The translations under genes and the position numbers were made by a program. Under the pieces are notes generated by a model that made no database searches, was not told the origin of the DNA, and was given only the letters and a program-made list of their open reading frames with translations. Positions 32,034 to 40,941 of a stretch of 64,000 nucleotides of DNA are shown here, one piece after another (position 1 is the first letter of the stretch; each line of letters opens with the position of its first letter). Where the stretch lies: contig NZ_WFLK01000009.1 of assembly GCF_009208565.1 (NCBI RefSeq), positions 124,001 to 188,000 on the forward strand. Reading direction: 5' to 3'. The stretch is from Janthinobacterium aquaticum (GTDB lineage: Bacteria > Pseudomonadota > Gammaproteobacteria > Burkholderiales > Burkholderiaceae_D).

Positions 32034-32831
32034 TTGCAGATACCAGCAATCAGCCGTCTGGCCCGTTTTGTGTGTTTGTCCACCGCGCTGGCCATGCCTG
32101 CCGCCTGGGCCAGCAATTATAGTGACTTTGCCAGCGCCAACGACCGTTTTTCCGTGCTGATGCTGCACGCCAAGCCGGAAACGGGCTTGCCGCAGATGAG
32201 CGATCCGGCCGTCAAGGATATGTTCGCCACCGTGGTCGATGGTAACCGCCTGTTTGCCAGACCCGATGCGCCCTTGAACAAGATGGCCACCAGCCTGGCC
32301 ATCTGCCAACAGGTGACTGGCTATGCCCAGTACTACCAGAACTTCGGCATGAATCAGTTTGGCGCCTTGAACGGTACCGAACTGCAGCAGGCACGGCGCA
32401 AGCAGTTTGACGAGAACCTGGAGAAATATGGCAACGAGATGAGTGCGCTGTTTGCCTTTGTGGTCCACTGCAATACGCATCTGATTGGGCTGATGGAAGC
32501 CGAGCGCCAGGCCGACCCGGCCGAGGCGGCCACGCCTGAGGGCAAGCAGCGGCTGCATGACTTCAGCGTCAATACGGCGCGCGCCTATGCCGGCCTGGTG
32601 CAGTTCGTGGCCATGCCGTTCTGGACGGTGCCGCAAAAGAAAGTCATGATTGAGGCCAGTGCGCAGCACGCCACCGTCAATGCGGCGCTGATGAAGCCGC
32701 AGCAGCGCCAGGCACTGCTGTCCAGCCTGGCTGGCGTTGATGGCGAGCTAGATCCATCGCTGGCCGCGCCGCTGGCCACCGTGCGCCAGTCACTGGCCAG
32801 CACGGCCTGCACGGGGCTGTGCGAGTACTAG
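32034..32831 (+). CDS. exported protein of unknown function
   Basis: The start is TTG at 32034 with AAAGGA six to seven bases upstream. The 265-aa product has a signal peptide (cleavage near AAWASN) and a helical mature part with three or four cysteines (SLAICQQVTG, VVHCNTHLIG, TACTGLCEY). I recognise no family. It follows the DUF4424 gene by 10 bp and is probably in the same transcript. Confidence 0.7.
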   Translation: MQIPAISRLARFVCLSTALAMPAAWASNYSDFASANDRFSVLMLHAKPETGLPQMSDPAVKDMFATVVDGNRLFARPDAPLNKMATSLAICQQVTGYAQYYQNFGMNQFGALNGTELQQARRKQFDENLEKYGNEMSALFAFVVHCNTHLIGLMEAERQADPAEAATPEGKQRLHDFSVNTARAYAGLVQFVAMPFWTVPQKKVMIEASAQHATVNAALMKPQQRQALLSSLAGVDGELDPSLAAPLATVRQSLASTACTGLCEY

Positions 32832-32832
32832 C

Positions 32833-33351
32833 TTACTCGACTGCTTCGAGCGGTTTGCTGCGCTGGCGCCAGCGCAGCAAACCCCAGGCGTACCAGCTGT
32901 AGTAGCCGGTCAGCAGGCCGTAGGCGGCCATCGTCAGCGGGCTCTGGCCGAATGGCGGCGGCGGCACCGGCACATCGAGGCGCGTGTTGAGGTAAATTTC
33001 CATGCCGCGATACAGCAATCGCGCCACGAATACCATCGTGACCACCAGCGCCAGGTAGCGGTGCTGGGTAAAGTAAAAATCCTTGCCAACCTGCTCGAAG
33101 CGGGTCAGTTTCAATCCCAGTACGGCCAGCCAGCCGCCGGCGAGCACGCCGGCGCCCAGGCTCGACAGCGGCAGCAGCTCGAATCTGGTGGTAAATGCCA
33201 GAAACACGATCAGGGCTGGAAAGGCAATCGCCACCAGCCAGTGACGCCACGGCTGTGATTTCTGGCGCGCCACCAGTTTTTTCAGGCGCGAATAAATGCG
33301 CCACACCAGCAGCGGAACCAGGAACAGCAGGGCAAGAGTGGTTGTTTCCAT
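32833..33351 (-). CDS. CcdC/DUF1453-like membrane protein
   Basis: A 172-aa protein with four to five membrane segments. It has the family-style opening TLALLFLVPLLVWRIYSRLKK and an inner conserved LKLTRFEQVGKDFYF followed by a segment RYLALVVTMVFVARLLYR. It converges with the unknown exported protein gene, with one base between stops. The role of the family in Proteobacteria is unknown. Confidence 0.68.
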   Translation of the reverse strand: METTTLALLFLVPLLVWRIYSRLKKLVARQKSQPWRHWLVAIAFPALIVFLAFTTRFELLPLSSLGAGVLAGGWLAVLGLKLTRFEQVGKDFYFTQHRYLALVVTMVFVARLLYRGMEIYLNTRLDVPVPPPPFGQSPLTMAAYGLLTGYYSWYAWGLLRWRQRSKPLEAVE

Positions 33352-33523
33352 GAGTGAATGCGATAACGGCTAAAGCTGCGATTGTAAGCCAGATCGCCGG
33401 CCGTGCGGCAGCGCTGGAAAAGTTGCTTGTTGACATTTCAAGAACGCTTGCGCACTATGATCCGTCCTGCCGGCCGTGCATCACGGCTGTCGTCTGTCTG
33501 TTTATCGCTGATCACGGAGCTCC

Positions 33524-36022
33524 ATGTCTACTCGTCTGCCCCTGCTGCCCCTGTTGCCCCTGTTGCCCCTTTCCGTTGGCCTGATGGCCGCCTCGTCGAT
33601 GGCCACTGCACAAGATAGCGGCTATCAGCTGCCGCCTGCCGCGCTGCAGGCCATTGTCGATGCGCCGCGCGCGCCAACCCTGAGCCTCTCGCCGAAACGC
33701 AACCTGGCCGCCATGCTGGTCACGCCATCCTTGCCGGGCATCAGCGAAGTGGCGCAGCCGGAATTGAAACTGGCCGGCCTGCGCATCAATCCGCGCACCT
33801 ATTCATCGAGCCGGTTCAGCTTTTACACGGGTTTGTCGCTACTCGATATCGATACGCAAAAGCAATTGGTCATCAAAGGCCTGCCGGCCGATGCGCGCAT
33901 TGCCGACCTGGCCTGGTCGCCCGACCAGCGCTATCTGGCATTCACACAGGTGGTCTACGCCGATGCTGCCAAAGGCGTGAAGGAGTCCGGCGTACAGCTG
34001 TGGCTGCTCGACGTGCAGGCGCGCAGCGTGCGCAAGCTGGCCAGCCAGCCTTTGTCGAGCGTGTACGGGCGCGGCTTTTCGTGGATGCCTGACGGCAAGA
34101 CGCTGCTGGTGCAGCTGAAGCCGGCCAAACTGGGAGCGGCGCCGTCGGCAAGCGGCATTCCGACCGGTCCGGCGATCCAGGACAGTCTGCCCGGCGGCGC
34201 CGTCAAGCAGCTGCGCACTTATCCTGATTTGTTGAAAAACGAACAGGATGCGCTGCTGTTCGAGCACTACATCACGGTGCAGCTGGCCCTGATCGATGTA
34301 GCTGGCAAGCAGCGCCTGGTGGGCCAGCCTGGTCAGTTCGCGCGCGTGTCGGTCGCGCCTGGCGGCAAGTATCTGCTGACCACCACGCTGGAGCGCCCGT
34401 ATTCGTATATCGTGCCGGCGCGCAGCTTTGCCCACAAGACCGAAGTGCGCGACCTCAATGGCAAAGTGGTGCATCTGGTGGTGCAGCGTCCGCTGGAAGA
34501 AGGCCTGCCACCGGGTAACGATGCAGTATCGGCCGGCGTGCGCGATATCAGTTGGCGCGTCGATGCGCCGGCCACGCTGGTCTGGGCCGAAGCGCAGGAT
34601 GGCGGCGATCCGGCCAAGACGGCGGAGATCCGCGATATTGTCTATACGCAGGCGGCGCCCTTTACCGCTGCGCCGGCCGTGCTGGCCAAACTGGGTTCGC
34701 GCTATGCGGGCGTGGCCTGGGGCCGCGGCGACCTGGCTCTGCTCAATGAAGCGTGGTACAAGACGCGCGCCGTCAAGCAGTGGCGCATCTATCCCGATGC
34801 ACCGGGCAAGGCGGCCGAGCTGGTCTCGTCGCGCTCTTTCGAGGACCGCTATAACGACCCGGGCAGCCCGGTCATGCGCGCCGACGCGGCCGGCTTGCCG
34901 CGCCTCTTGATCGGCGCCGACAATACCATCTTGCTCGATGGCCAGGGCGCTTCAAGTGAAGGCGACCGCCCGTTTATCGACCGTTTCAGCCTCGATACCA
35001 AAAAGACCGAACGCCTGTTCCAGAGCGCGGCGCCCTACTATGAAAACGTGGTGGCGGTGCTGGACGAAGATGGCAGCCGTCTGCTGTCCACGCGCGAAAC
35101 GCCGACCGAACAGCCGAACTACTATGTGCGCAACCTGAAAGCCGGCGCAGCAGGCTTGACGCCGCTCACGCATTTCCCGCATCCGCTGCCGCAACTGAAA
35201 GACGTGCAGAAAGAGCTGATCCGCTACAAGCGCGCCGACGGCGTCGACCTGACGGCAACGTTGATGTTGCCGCCCAACTACGACGCCAAACGCGACGGCC
35301 CGCTGCCGACGCTGATGTGGGCCTACCCACAGGAGTTCAAGACGGCCAGCGCCGCCAGCCAGACCAAGGGTTCGCCGTATAAGTTCAATGCCGTCAGCTA
35401 CTGGGGCCCGGCCGCCTTCCTGGCCATGGGCTATGCGGTGCTCGATAACCCGTCGTTCCCGATTGTCGGCAACGGCGAACAGGAGCCGAACGACACCTAT
35501 CTGCCGCAGCTGGTGGCCGATGCTGAAGCGGCAGTCGATGAAGTGGTCAAGCGCGGCGTGGCCGACCGCAACCGCATCGCCATCGGCGGCCACTCGTATG
35601 GCGCCTTTATGACTGGCAACCTGCTGGCCCACACGCGCTTGTTCCGCGCCGGCATCGCGCGTAGCGGCGCTTATAACCGCACGCTGACGCCATTCGGCTT
35701 CCAGTCCGAAGATCGTTCGTTCTGGCAGGCGCCGGCCGTGTACCAGGCCATGTCGCCGTTCAACTATGCCGACAAGATCAAGGATGCGCTGCTGATGATC
35801 CACGGCGAGCAGGACAACAATTCGGGCACCTTTCCGATCCAGAGCGAGCGCATGTTCCAGGCCATCAAGGGCCTGGGCGGCACGGCGCGCCTGGTGATGC
35901 TGCCTAACGAAAGCCACGCCTACCGCGCGCGCGAATCAATCATGCACATGCTGTATGAAAGCAACAACTGGCTGGAAAAATACGTGAAGAATGCGCCGCC
36001 TGCTGCGCCTGCAGCCAAATAA
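33524..36022 (+). CDS. S9-family (prolyl oligopeptidase-like) serine peptidase
   Basis: The 832-aa exported protein has a signal peptide made largely of LLP repeats (residues ~5-17). A β-propeller region follows (residues ~50-590), then an α/β-hydrolase domain. The catalytic triad is Ser ~691 in GGHSYGAFMT, Asp ~764 in HGEQDNNSG and His ~798 in NESHAYR. The shape is close to bacterial relatives of glutamyl endopeptidase of the S9D type. It likely degrades peptides in the periplasm. It stands alone between a convergent and an unrelated small gene. Confidence 0.9.
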   Translation: MSTRLPLLPLLPLLPLSVGLMAASSMATAQDSGYQLPPAALQAIVDAPRAPTLSLSPKRNLAAMLVTPSLPGISEVAQPELKLAGLRINPRTYSSSRFSFYTGLSLLDIDTQKQLVIKGLPADARIADLAWSPDQRYLAFTQVVYADAAKGVKESGVQLWLLDVQARSVRKLASQPLSSVYGRGFSWMPDGKTLLVQLKPAKLGAAPSASGIPTGPAIQDSLPGGAVKQLRTYPDLLKNEQDALLFEHYITVQLALIDVAGKQRLVGQPGQFARVSVAPGGKYLLTTTLERPYSYIVPARSFAHKTEVRDLNGKVVHLVVQRPLEEGLPPGNDAVSAGVRDISWRVDAPATLVWAEAQDGGDPAKTAEIRDIVYTQAAPFTAAPAVLAKLGSRYAGVAWGRGDLALLNEAWYKTRAVKQWRIYPDAPGKAAELVSSRSFEDRYNDPGSPVMRADAAGLPRLLIGADNTILLDGQGASSEGDRPFIDRFSLDTKKTERLFQSAAPYYENVVAVLDEDGSRLLSTRETPTEQPNYYVRNLKAGAAGLTPLTHFPHPLPQLKDVQKELIRYKRADGVDLTATLMLPPNYDAKRDGPLPTLMWAYPQEFKTASAASQTKGSPYKFNAVSYWGPAAFLAMGYAVLDNPSFPIVGNGEQEPNDTYLPQLVADAEAAVDEVVKRGVADRNRIAIGGHSYGAFMTGNLLAHTRLFRAGIARSGAYNRTLTPFGFQSEDRSFWQAPAVYQAMSPFNYADKIKDALLMIHGEQDNNSGTFPIQSERMFQAIKGLGGTARLVMLPNESHAYRARESIMHMLYESNNWLEKYVKNAPPAAPAAK

Positions 36023-36163
36023 GCGCGGTTCAAGGCAGTAATTGGCGTTGGCGCCGGCATCTCGTGGTATGGTCTTCCTTTGGTGCAAAGGAAAACCGAC
36101 CCACGGATGCCTGGTGCGCCTGATTTTCAGCGTAGTTTATTTCGTCAGAAAGGCTGTTTTTAG

Positions 36164-36403
36164 ATGGCAATTATCAAGGAAGTCTACACACGCAAAGTCA
36201 GCGGCGACACGTTCGACTATGAGCTTGACTACACACCCGGCGCCGATGTGGGCTGGATCGCGCGCGTGTACCACGACGGCGTACTGAAGGGTTCGCCCCA
36301 TGGCGCGCTGACCGCCAACGTGCTGACCGGCCCGGCGCTGGAGCAATACCTGCGGGCCTATGTTGAAGGCATGATCGAGCGCGGGCTCGACGTCGCTGAA
36401 TAA
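36164..36403 (+). CDS. 79-aa hypothetical protein
   Basis: The ATG at 36164 has AAAGG ten bases upstream. The soluble acidic protein (MAIIKEVYTRKVSGDTFDYE) has no motif I recognise. Its TAA is five bases from a REP element. The gap before it (36023-36163) holds a perfect 8-bp hairpin TTCCTTTG/CAAAGGAA at 36075-36093, not followed by a T-run. Confidence 0.62.
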   Translation: MAIIKEVYTRKVSGDTFDYELDYTPGADVGWIARVYHDGVLKGSPHGALTANVLTGPALEQYLRAYVEGMIERGLDVAE

Positions 36404-36408
36404 AGCCG

Positions 36409-36513
36409 GTAGGTCGGAGTAGGTCGGATTAGCGCGCCAGCGCGTAATCCGACAACACCTGCAGCGCCAACAATGTTGTCGGATTACGGCCCGAAGGGCC
36501 TAATCCGACCTAC
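36409..36513. repeat. REP-like double palindrome, copy C
   Basis: Same element as at 561, with outer arms TAGGTCGGATTA and TAATCCGACCTA. The first ten bases of the left arm (GTAGGTCGGA) are duplicated in tandem at 36409-36418 and 36419-36428. It fills the gap between the convergent 79-aa gene and tamB and probably acts as a bidirectional terminator. Confidence 0.85.
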
Positions 36514-36528
36514 GCCTCTCTCCCCCAA

Positions 36529-39500
36529 TCAATCAAACGCCCAGGTATACAGCACATCGAGCGCATTATTGGTGCCGGTCTGGAACTGCAGCGTGATGCG
36601 GCGGTTCAGTTTGTAGCGCAGCTTGACCAGGCTTGACGCCGTGCTGGTGCCTTGCTCGAACGTCAGGTAGGCGCGCGAGGACAAACGCTTGCCGACGGTC
36701 ACCACCGTGCTTTCCAGCCCCTGCGCCTGCGACAGGCCCACTTCATCGAGACCGAGCGAGCTGGCGATCTTGCCTTGCATGCCGCCGCCCGAGCCGCCGA
36801 ACAGCGCGCCGGCAGCGGTGGTCAGCAGCGCCATTTCATCGCCGGCAGCCGCTTCGGCGCCGTGGCCCAGGATCAGCCAGGCCAGCTTGTCGCTGTCCGA
36901 GACGTTCGGCGTCGAGACCAGTTTGGCCGTCGGCGCCTGCGCCGTGCCGCGCACTTCCACACCCGCTTCCACATTGGTTTCCGACAGCGCTTCGCCGTCC
37001 GGACGCTTGCGTACCGCCAGGATATTGAGCGACGGATTGTCATAGGCGCCGGTAAAGTTGATCACGCCACGGTCGATCGACAGTTTCTGGCCATAGGCCG
37101 CATACAGGCCGTTGGCAACGCGGATGCTGCCCGTCACGCGCGGCGCCGAACTGTTCTGGATACGCGCACGGATATTGCCGGCCAGGTCGGCGTCGATACC
37201 CATGCCGCGCAGATGGAAGGCGTTGCCCAAGTCAAATTCCAGATCGACGTTCAGCGGCAGCGATGGCGCTTCCTTGGTGGCGCGGCTGTTCTTGCCCAGT
37301 ACCACCACGTCGTCGCTTTGCGTTGGCCTGTCTTGCGGCGCCAGTTCGATCAGCGCGCGGTTGGCCTTGAACTTGCCGTCGAGGCTGAAGCGCTTGTCGT
37401 TGCGCACCACGCTGGCGTTGCCCGACAGAATCAGGGTACGGTCAGGGCGCGACAGCGCCGTCAGGCGGTCGGCCACCAGGCGCAGCTCCATGGTCGCTTC
37501 GCCGCCGGCAAAGCGTACCCAGCCATCAGCCTGGGCCTTGCCGTTGCCGCCGTCAAAGCTCAGCCGCTGCAACTGCAGCTGGTCGCCGGCCAGCTTGGCT
37601 TGCAGCACGCCATTGCGCAGGCGCAGGCCCTGTTCGGCCCAGTTCACCACCAGCTTGCTGCCATTGATATCACCGTTCAACAGTGGCGCACCGATGGTGC
37701 CGCTGCCAGTCAGCGCCATCTGCAGGGCACCGTCGAGCTGCAGCCCAGCCTGGCCGGTCAGGGCGCCGACCCAGGCCAGCGAGGCGATATTGGTGGTGCT
37801 GGTCAGGTTCAGGGTGCTGTCGTTGCCGATGCGTCCGCCCAGCATCTGCACGGTGGCGTTGACGTCGCTCTGGCCCACGCGCGAGCCGTCCAGTTTGGCT
37901 TGCAGGCGCAGCTGGTCGTTGGCGATATTGACGCGGGCATCGAGCGTGCGCAGGCCCAGCGTCAGCGGCTGGTACAGGCCGACGGTGACGTCGCCTTTTT
38001 CACGGAACAGATGCACCATGCCGGCCAGCACCGGCGTTTTCTGCGCCGCCGTTGGCGCCTGCATGTCCACCTGCCACTGCGCGCCCAGCGTCAGGTCGCC
38101 GCGCAGGTTTTCCTGCAGCGCCGGCGAGAACTGGCCCAGGTAGGTCAGTGCCACGCCGGTAGCCTGGCCGGTACTGGCCCAGCGCGGTCCGTTCTTGGTA
38201 AGCGACTGCATGGTGATGCTGCCCGCTGGCAGTTTGATCACCGTATTGCCCACGCTGATCTGCTCGGGATTGCCCAGGCCGCCAACGCCGCTGCCGGCCG
38301 GGCCGGCCACGCGTACCGCTACCGGCGACTGCAATGCCAAAGCATAGCGGCCCTTGTTCTGCAGGCTGTCGATACTGCCGGTCCAGCTGGCGCCGCTCTG
38401 GCTGCCGTGCAGTTGCACGCTGGCGTCAAAGTCGTCGTTGCGCGCTGTCAGCGAGACCGTATGGCTGCCGCGCGTGCCGGTACTTTTCACATGCGCGTTG
38501 GCCAGCTTGAAGGTGGGCGTGCTGTAGCCGGTAATATCGAGTTCGGCGTTCAGCGGGTCCTGCGCGCCGGTGCCGCTGCCAACGCTGGCGCTGCCCTTGA
38601 TGGCAGTGAGGCGCTGGTCGCCAAAGAAGGTCAGGTCGCGTCCGTCCAGGCTCAGCTGCGCTGCCGGTGCGTCCATCTTGCCCGACACGGTGCCGGCAGC
38701 GCGCAGCACGCCGCCAAAGCGCGGTCCCAGCGTGGACAGTTGCGGCGCGTCGAGCTTCCAGGTCAACTGGTCGGTGCTGCCGCCCAGCGCACCTTTGGCC
38801 AGCAGGCTGTTGGGCCCCAGGCGCAGTTCGGCGTCGACGCTGTCGACACGTTTGGCGGTGGCCGACAATTTGGCATAGCCGGCCAGCGGCGCGTTTTGCA
38901 GCGTGGACTCGCGCAGCGCGAGCGTCAGGGCCAGGCGCCAGTCTTTGGTCAGGCGGCCAGTGCCATTGAAGTCGGCGTTGACGTTACCGACTGGCAGGTC
39001 GCCAAACGCGGCCGGATTGAGTTTCTGTACCGAGCCGGCCAGTTTCAGGTCGGGTTCCTTGTTGGGGCCGGTCAGGCCGACGTCGCCGCTGGCGTGGATC
39101 ACGCTGTCGGGAGCAGGGCGCTTGCTGCTGGTTAGACCCAAGCCTTTGGCGTCGGCCACAAAACTGCTGCGCGGCTGCTGCAGCGTGCCTTGTGCCACGC
39201 CGCTGGCCAGCAGGGTGCCAACCAGGTTGCCTTGCAACGCAGAGAGCTGGCGTGCATCGACATTCCAGTTGAGCTTTTCGCCGGCGCCGCCAAAGTTGCC
39301 CTTGGCAGCGATGGTGTTCTTGCCCAGCGCCAGTTGCACGTCGATACCGCTGAAATGGGCGGCGTCGGCGGTCAGCTTGCCCTTGCCTGACAAAGGCTGG
39401 TCAAGCAGCTTGCTGGGGCGCACGGTGAAGTCGGCATTGGCCAGCCACTGCGGCGCGACGTGACCATTGGCGCGTACATCGAGGTTCAGGTCGGCCACCG

Positions 39501-40941
39501 GGAAGGCGCCGAAGTCGGCCGGATTCAGGCGACTGGTGCTGGCCACGGCTTTGAAGGGTTGGTCGTCCTTGAACGTGATTTCACCGCTGGCGTTAATGCT
39601 GCTTTTGCCCGCCTGCAAGGTGGCCTTGCGCAGCATGACCAGCGAGTCGGCCAGCGTGGCTTCCAGGGCCAGGCGCATCTTCGCTTCGCCCAGTTTGGCG
39701 CGCACCGCATGCGTCTTGCCATCGCTGTCGAGCGTGATGTCGCCGGCAATGGCGGTATTGTTGATGCTGCTATAAATCTGCTGCAGGTCGATCTTGTCGG
39801 TATGCAGCGTAAATTGCGCGGCGCCGATTGGTGCGTTCACGCCATCGCGGTCGAGTTTACCCTTGCCGGCAAACTTGCCGGCCTTGCCGAAGTCGATCAG
39901 GGCCGACTCCAGCGTGGTGGCCGTCAGCGTGCCGCCCAGTACCGCTTCGAGCTGGCGCAGCGGCAGTTTCTGCTGGTCAATCTGGCCGGGCGCAGCGTGG
40001 TTGACAATGGCCAGCTTGCCCGACACGGCCTGCTGCGCGCCGATGGCCGCATCGAGGTCCAGGCTCAGGTCGGCCTGCGGCCAGGTGGCGTCATAGCGGC
40101 CCGGATTGATATTGCGCCCGGCAATGCGCGCCGAACGCAGGATGATGACCGGGTCGAACGGCGCCAGCGCCAGTTGTGCATCGGCCGTGGCCGGTCCGGC
40201 CGCACCCTTGGCGCCGATGGTGAGTACATTCAGATCGCCGCCCAGCTGCAGATTGAGCGCTGCCGGTTTTTCGCCGGCGGGCGGGGTGGCCTGCGTCAGG
40301 CTGGCCGTGCCCTTGAGTTTGAACGGCTGCGTGCCGGCAATTGTCAGCTCGGCCTTGGCCAGGCCGAATGGGGTGGCGGCCGATGCGTCTTTCAGCTGCC
40401 ATTCGGTCTTGTCGCCAGACAGCGCAAAGCGGATGTTGTCAAACACGGTGTTGCCGGTCTCGCCGACCAGCGTCAGCTTGTCGAGCTTGGCTTCGCTGAT
40501 GCCGATTTTGAACGGCGGCGCCAGGCTGGTCGGCATGGTGGATGGTTCATCGGACTTGGCCAGGCTTTGCACGGCCAGGCTGGCCACATGCAGCTCGCTG
40601 ATCGCAATGCCTTCCGAGAAATACTGGAACGGCGACCAGTTGATATCGACATTGTCGGCCGTGATCTGCTGCGTTTTGTTGCGGTAGCGCACATGACCGA
40701 GGTGCATGCGGTTATACAGCGAGCCCGACACGCCGCTCACTTCAATTTCGCCGCCGCTGGCGCTGGCCACTTTCTGCACCAGCAGTTGCAGCGTCGATTC
40801 GCGGCCCAGGAACCAGAAGGCGCCACCCAGTAGCAGACCCGCGCTGGCCACGCCGATCAGCAGATAGCGCGGCCAGCGCCGCGCCTTGGGAACTGGCGCC
40901 GTCGCGGTCGCCTGTGGGGATTCGTTGTTAGGTTCGGACAT
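36529..40941 (-). CDS. tamB: TamB-like translocation and assembly module protein
   Basis: TamB spans the periplasm as a long hydrophobic β-groove that works with TamA in outer-membrane protein assembly and lipid transport. The 1470-aa protein has an N-terminal signal anchor (YLLIGVASAGLLLGGAFWFLG), a long repetitive β-rich body, and the conserved C-terminal DUF490 domain (VANGLYAAYGQKLSIDRGVINFTG). It begins one base inside the tamA stop (TGATG on the minus strand), so the two are co-translated. Confidence 0.92.
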   Translation of the reverse strand: MSEPNNESPQATATAPVPKARRWPRYLLIGVASAGLLLGGAFWFLGRESTLQLLVQKVASASGGEIEVSGVSGSLYNRMHLGHVRYRNKTQQITADNVDINWSPFQYFSEGIAISELHVASLAVQSLAKSDEPSTMPTSLAPPFKIGISEAKLDKLTLVGETGNTVFDNIRFALSGDKTEWQLKDASAATPFGLAKAELTIAGTQPFKLKGTASLTQATPPAGEKPAALNLQLGGDLNVLTIGAKGAAGPATADAQLALAPFDPVIILRSARIAGRNINPGRYDATWPQADLSLDLDAAIGAQQAVSGKLAIVNHAAPGQIDQQKLPLRQLEAVLGGTLTATTLESALIDFGKAGKFAGKGKLDRDGVNAPIGAAQFTLHTDKIDLQQIYSSINNTAIAGDITLDSDGKTHAVRAKLGEAKMRLALEATLADSLVMLRKATLQAGKSSINASGEITFKDDQPFKAVASTSRLNPADFGAFPVADLNLDVRANGHVAPQWLANADFTVRPSKLLDQPLSGKGKLTADAAHFSGIDVQLALGKNTIAAKGNFGGAGEKLNWNVDARQLSALQGNLVGTLLASGVAQGTLQQPRSSFVADAKGLGLTSSKRPAPDSVIHASGDVGLTGPNKEPDLKLAGSVQKLNPAAFGDLPVGNVNADFNGTGRLTKDWRLALTLALRESTLQNAPLAGYAKLSATAKRVDSVDAELRLGPNSLLAKGALGGSTDQLTWKLDAPQLSTLGPRFGGVLRAAGTVSGKMDAPAAQLSLDGRDLTFFGDQRLTAIKGSASVGSGTGAQDPLNAELDITGYSTPTFKLANAHVKSTGTRGSHTVSLTARNDDFDASVQLHGSQSGASWTGSIDSLQNKGRYALALQSPVAVRVAGPAGSGVGGLGNPEQISVGNTVIKLPAGSITMQSLTKNGPRWASTGQATGVALTYLGQFSPALQENLRGDLTLGAQWQVDMQAPTAAQKTPVLAGMVHLFREKGDVTVGLYQPLTLGLRTLDARVNIANDQLRLQAKLDGSRVGQSDVNATVQMLGGRIGNDSTLNLTSTTNIASLAWVGALTGQAGLQLDGALQMALTGSGTIGAPLLNGDINGSKLVVNWAEQGLRLRNGVLQAKLAGDQLQLQRLSFDGGNGKAQADGWVRFAGGEATMELRLVADRLTALSRPDRTLILSGNASVVRNDKRFSLDGKFKANRALIELAPQDRPTQSDDVVVLGKNSRATKEAPSLPLNVDLEFDLGNAFHLRGMGIDADLAGNIRARIQNSSAPRVTGSIRVANGLYAAYGQKLSIDRGVINFTGAYDNPSLNILAVRKRPDGEALSETNVEAGVEVRGTAQAPTAKLVSTPNVSDSDKLAWLILGHGAEAAAGDEMALLTTAAGALFGGSGGGMQGKIASSLGLDEVGLSQAQGLESTVVTVGKRLSSRAYLTFEQGTSTASSLVKLRYKLNRRITLQFQTGTNNALDVLYTWAFD

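Noticed and set aside
33952..35917. Minus-strand frames within the S9 peptidase gene
   Set aside because: Shadows; the plus strand has an intact catalytic triad.
36652..39135. An 827-aa open frame on the plus strand across tamB
   Set aside because: Antisense to tamB, low-complexity Arg/Gln/Ala/His composition and no RBS.
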